Shown here piece after piece: positions 63,837 to 64,000 of a stretch of DNA of 64,000 bases. Location: assembly GCF_030272895.1 (NCBI RefSeq), contig NZ_JALRNF010000018.1, positions 1-64,000 on the forward strand. Reading direction: 5' to 3'. A program made the translations under genes and the position numbers. Numbering within the stretch: position 1 is the first letter of the stretch; each line of letters begins with the position of its first letter. Source of the DNA: Pseudomonas sp. BGr12 (GTDB lineage Bacteria > Pseudomonadota > Gammaproteobacteria > Pseudomonadales > Pseudomonadaceae). The notes beneath the pieces are model-generated. The model saw only the letters and a list, made by a program, of their open reading frames with translations, did not search any database and was not told where the DNA came from.

Positions 63837-64000
63837 GCGTAATCCTTATTCGAATACATGACCATCGGTCGACGGCAAAATGGGTTGCCAGCACATTGCT
63901 AGCTGGCTTGGAGCGGACAATACCTAGATTTTTTATTCCGCAACAATATCTTTTATTTTGCTGCTTATTCCATTTTCAACCATCAGCCCAGACGCTGCAA
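63837..64000 (-). promoter_or_regulatory. Promoter region of metQ with two TTATTCC motifs
   Basis: TTATTCC occurs at 63933-63939 and 63965-63971, the same orientation and 32 bp (three helical turns) apart, in an AT-rich stretch about 100-135 bp upstream of the metQ start. The same heptamer is part of the palindrome before epsC. No gene is seen to the window end. Confidence 0.4.

Noticed and set aside
63833..63865. 10-codon frame overlapping the metQ start
   Set aside because: No ribosome-binding site; the overlap is expected by chance.

Overview
The window is high-GC, densely coding chromosomal DNA of a Pseudomonas, most like the P. putida / P. fluorescens group. The evidence is an OprD porin, CadA/CadR, PtsP, RppH, LsfA, tandem SfnB proteins, and 17 intergenic loci carrying the palindromic REP sequences typical of these genomes. 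No rRNA, tRNA, CRISPR array, insertion sequence, integrase or phage gene was seen. No gene appears broken.

Region 1 (about 0.2-22.6 kb) is a sulfur-acquisition block. It holds a 1-Cys peroxiredoxin (lsfA), an OprD-type porin, taurine uptake and desulfonation (tauABCD), a serine O-acetyltransferase (epsC), D-cysteine desulfhydrase with a cystine ABC transporter (dcyD-tcyJLN), two SfnB-type flavoproteins, an NtaA/SnaA/DszA-type FMN monooxygenase, a MetQNI-type transporter, and the cystine symporter TcyP. Two choline-related genes, betT and pchP, lie inside this block. AT-rich promoter islands, several with TTATTCC or ATTCC motifs or inverted repeats, precede many of the sulfur genes. Coordinated sulfur-starvation control is the likely explanation.

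Region 2 (22.6-26.0 kb) has folA and a translationally coupled pair of uncharacterised genes: a DUF2868 membrane protein and a DUF3482 GTPase.

Region 3 (26.0-32.8 kb) is a phosphonate locus: a PhnZ-like HD oxygenase, a TIGR03364-type FAD oxidoreductase, a complete 2-aminoethylphosphonate-type ABC transporter and a LysR regulator. No phnW, phnX, phnA or phnY is present in the window.

Region 4 (32.8-51.3 kb) is mostly conserved chromosomal backbone: cadA/cadR, thyA, lgt, a TSUP permease, an NRDE protein, rppH-ptsP, a HAD phosphatase, DUF2269, ilvA, rpiA, two tandem SdiA-regulated-domain proteins, an FAH-family hydrolase, a D-2-hydroxyacid-type FAD dehydrogenase and serA.

Region 5 (51.4-64 kb) has small envelope and enzyme genes (DUF4399, an orphan solute-binding protein, DUF523, a 2OG-Fe(II) oxygenase, DUF2059, an alpha/beta hydrolase, DUF6436, a maltose-acetyltransferase-type enzyme, a penicillin-acylase-family hydrolase). 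It then returns to sulfur amino acid transport with a four-gene polar amino acid ABC operon and an orphan MetQ. A 27-codon small ORF lies between the last two.
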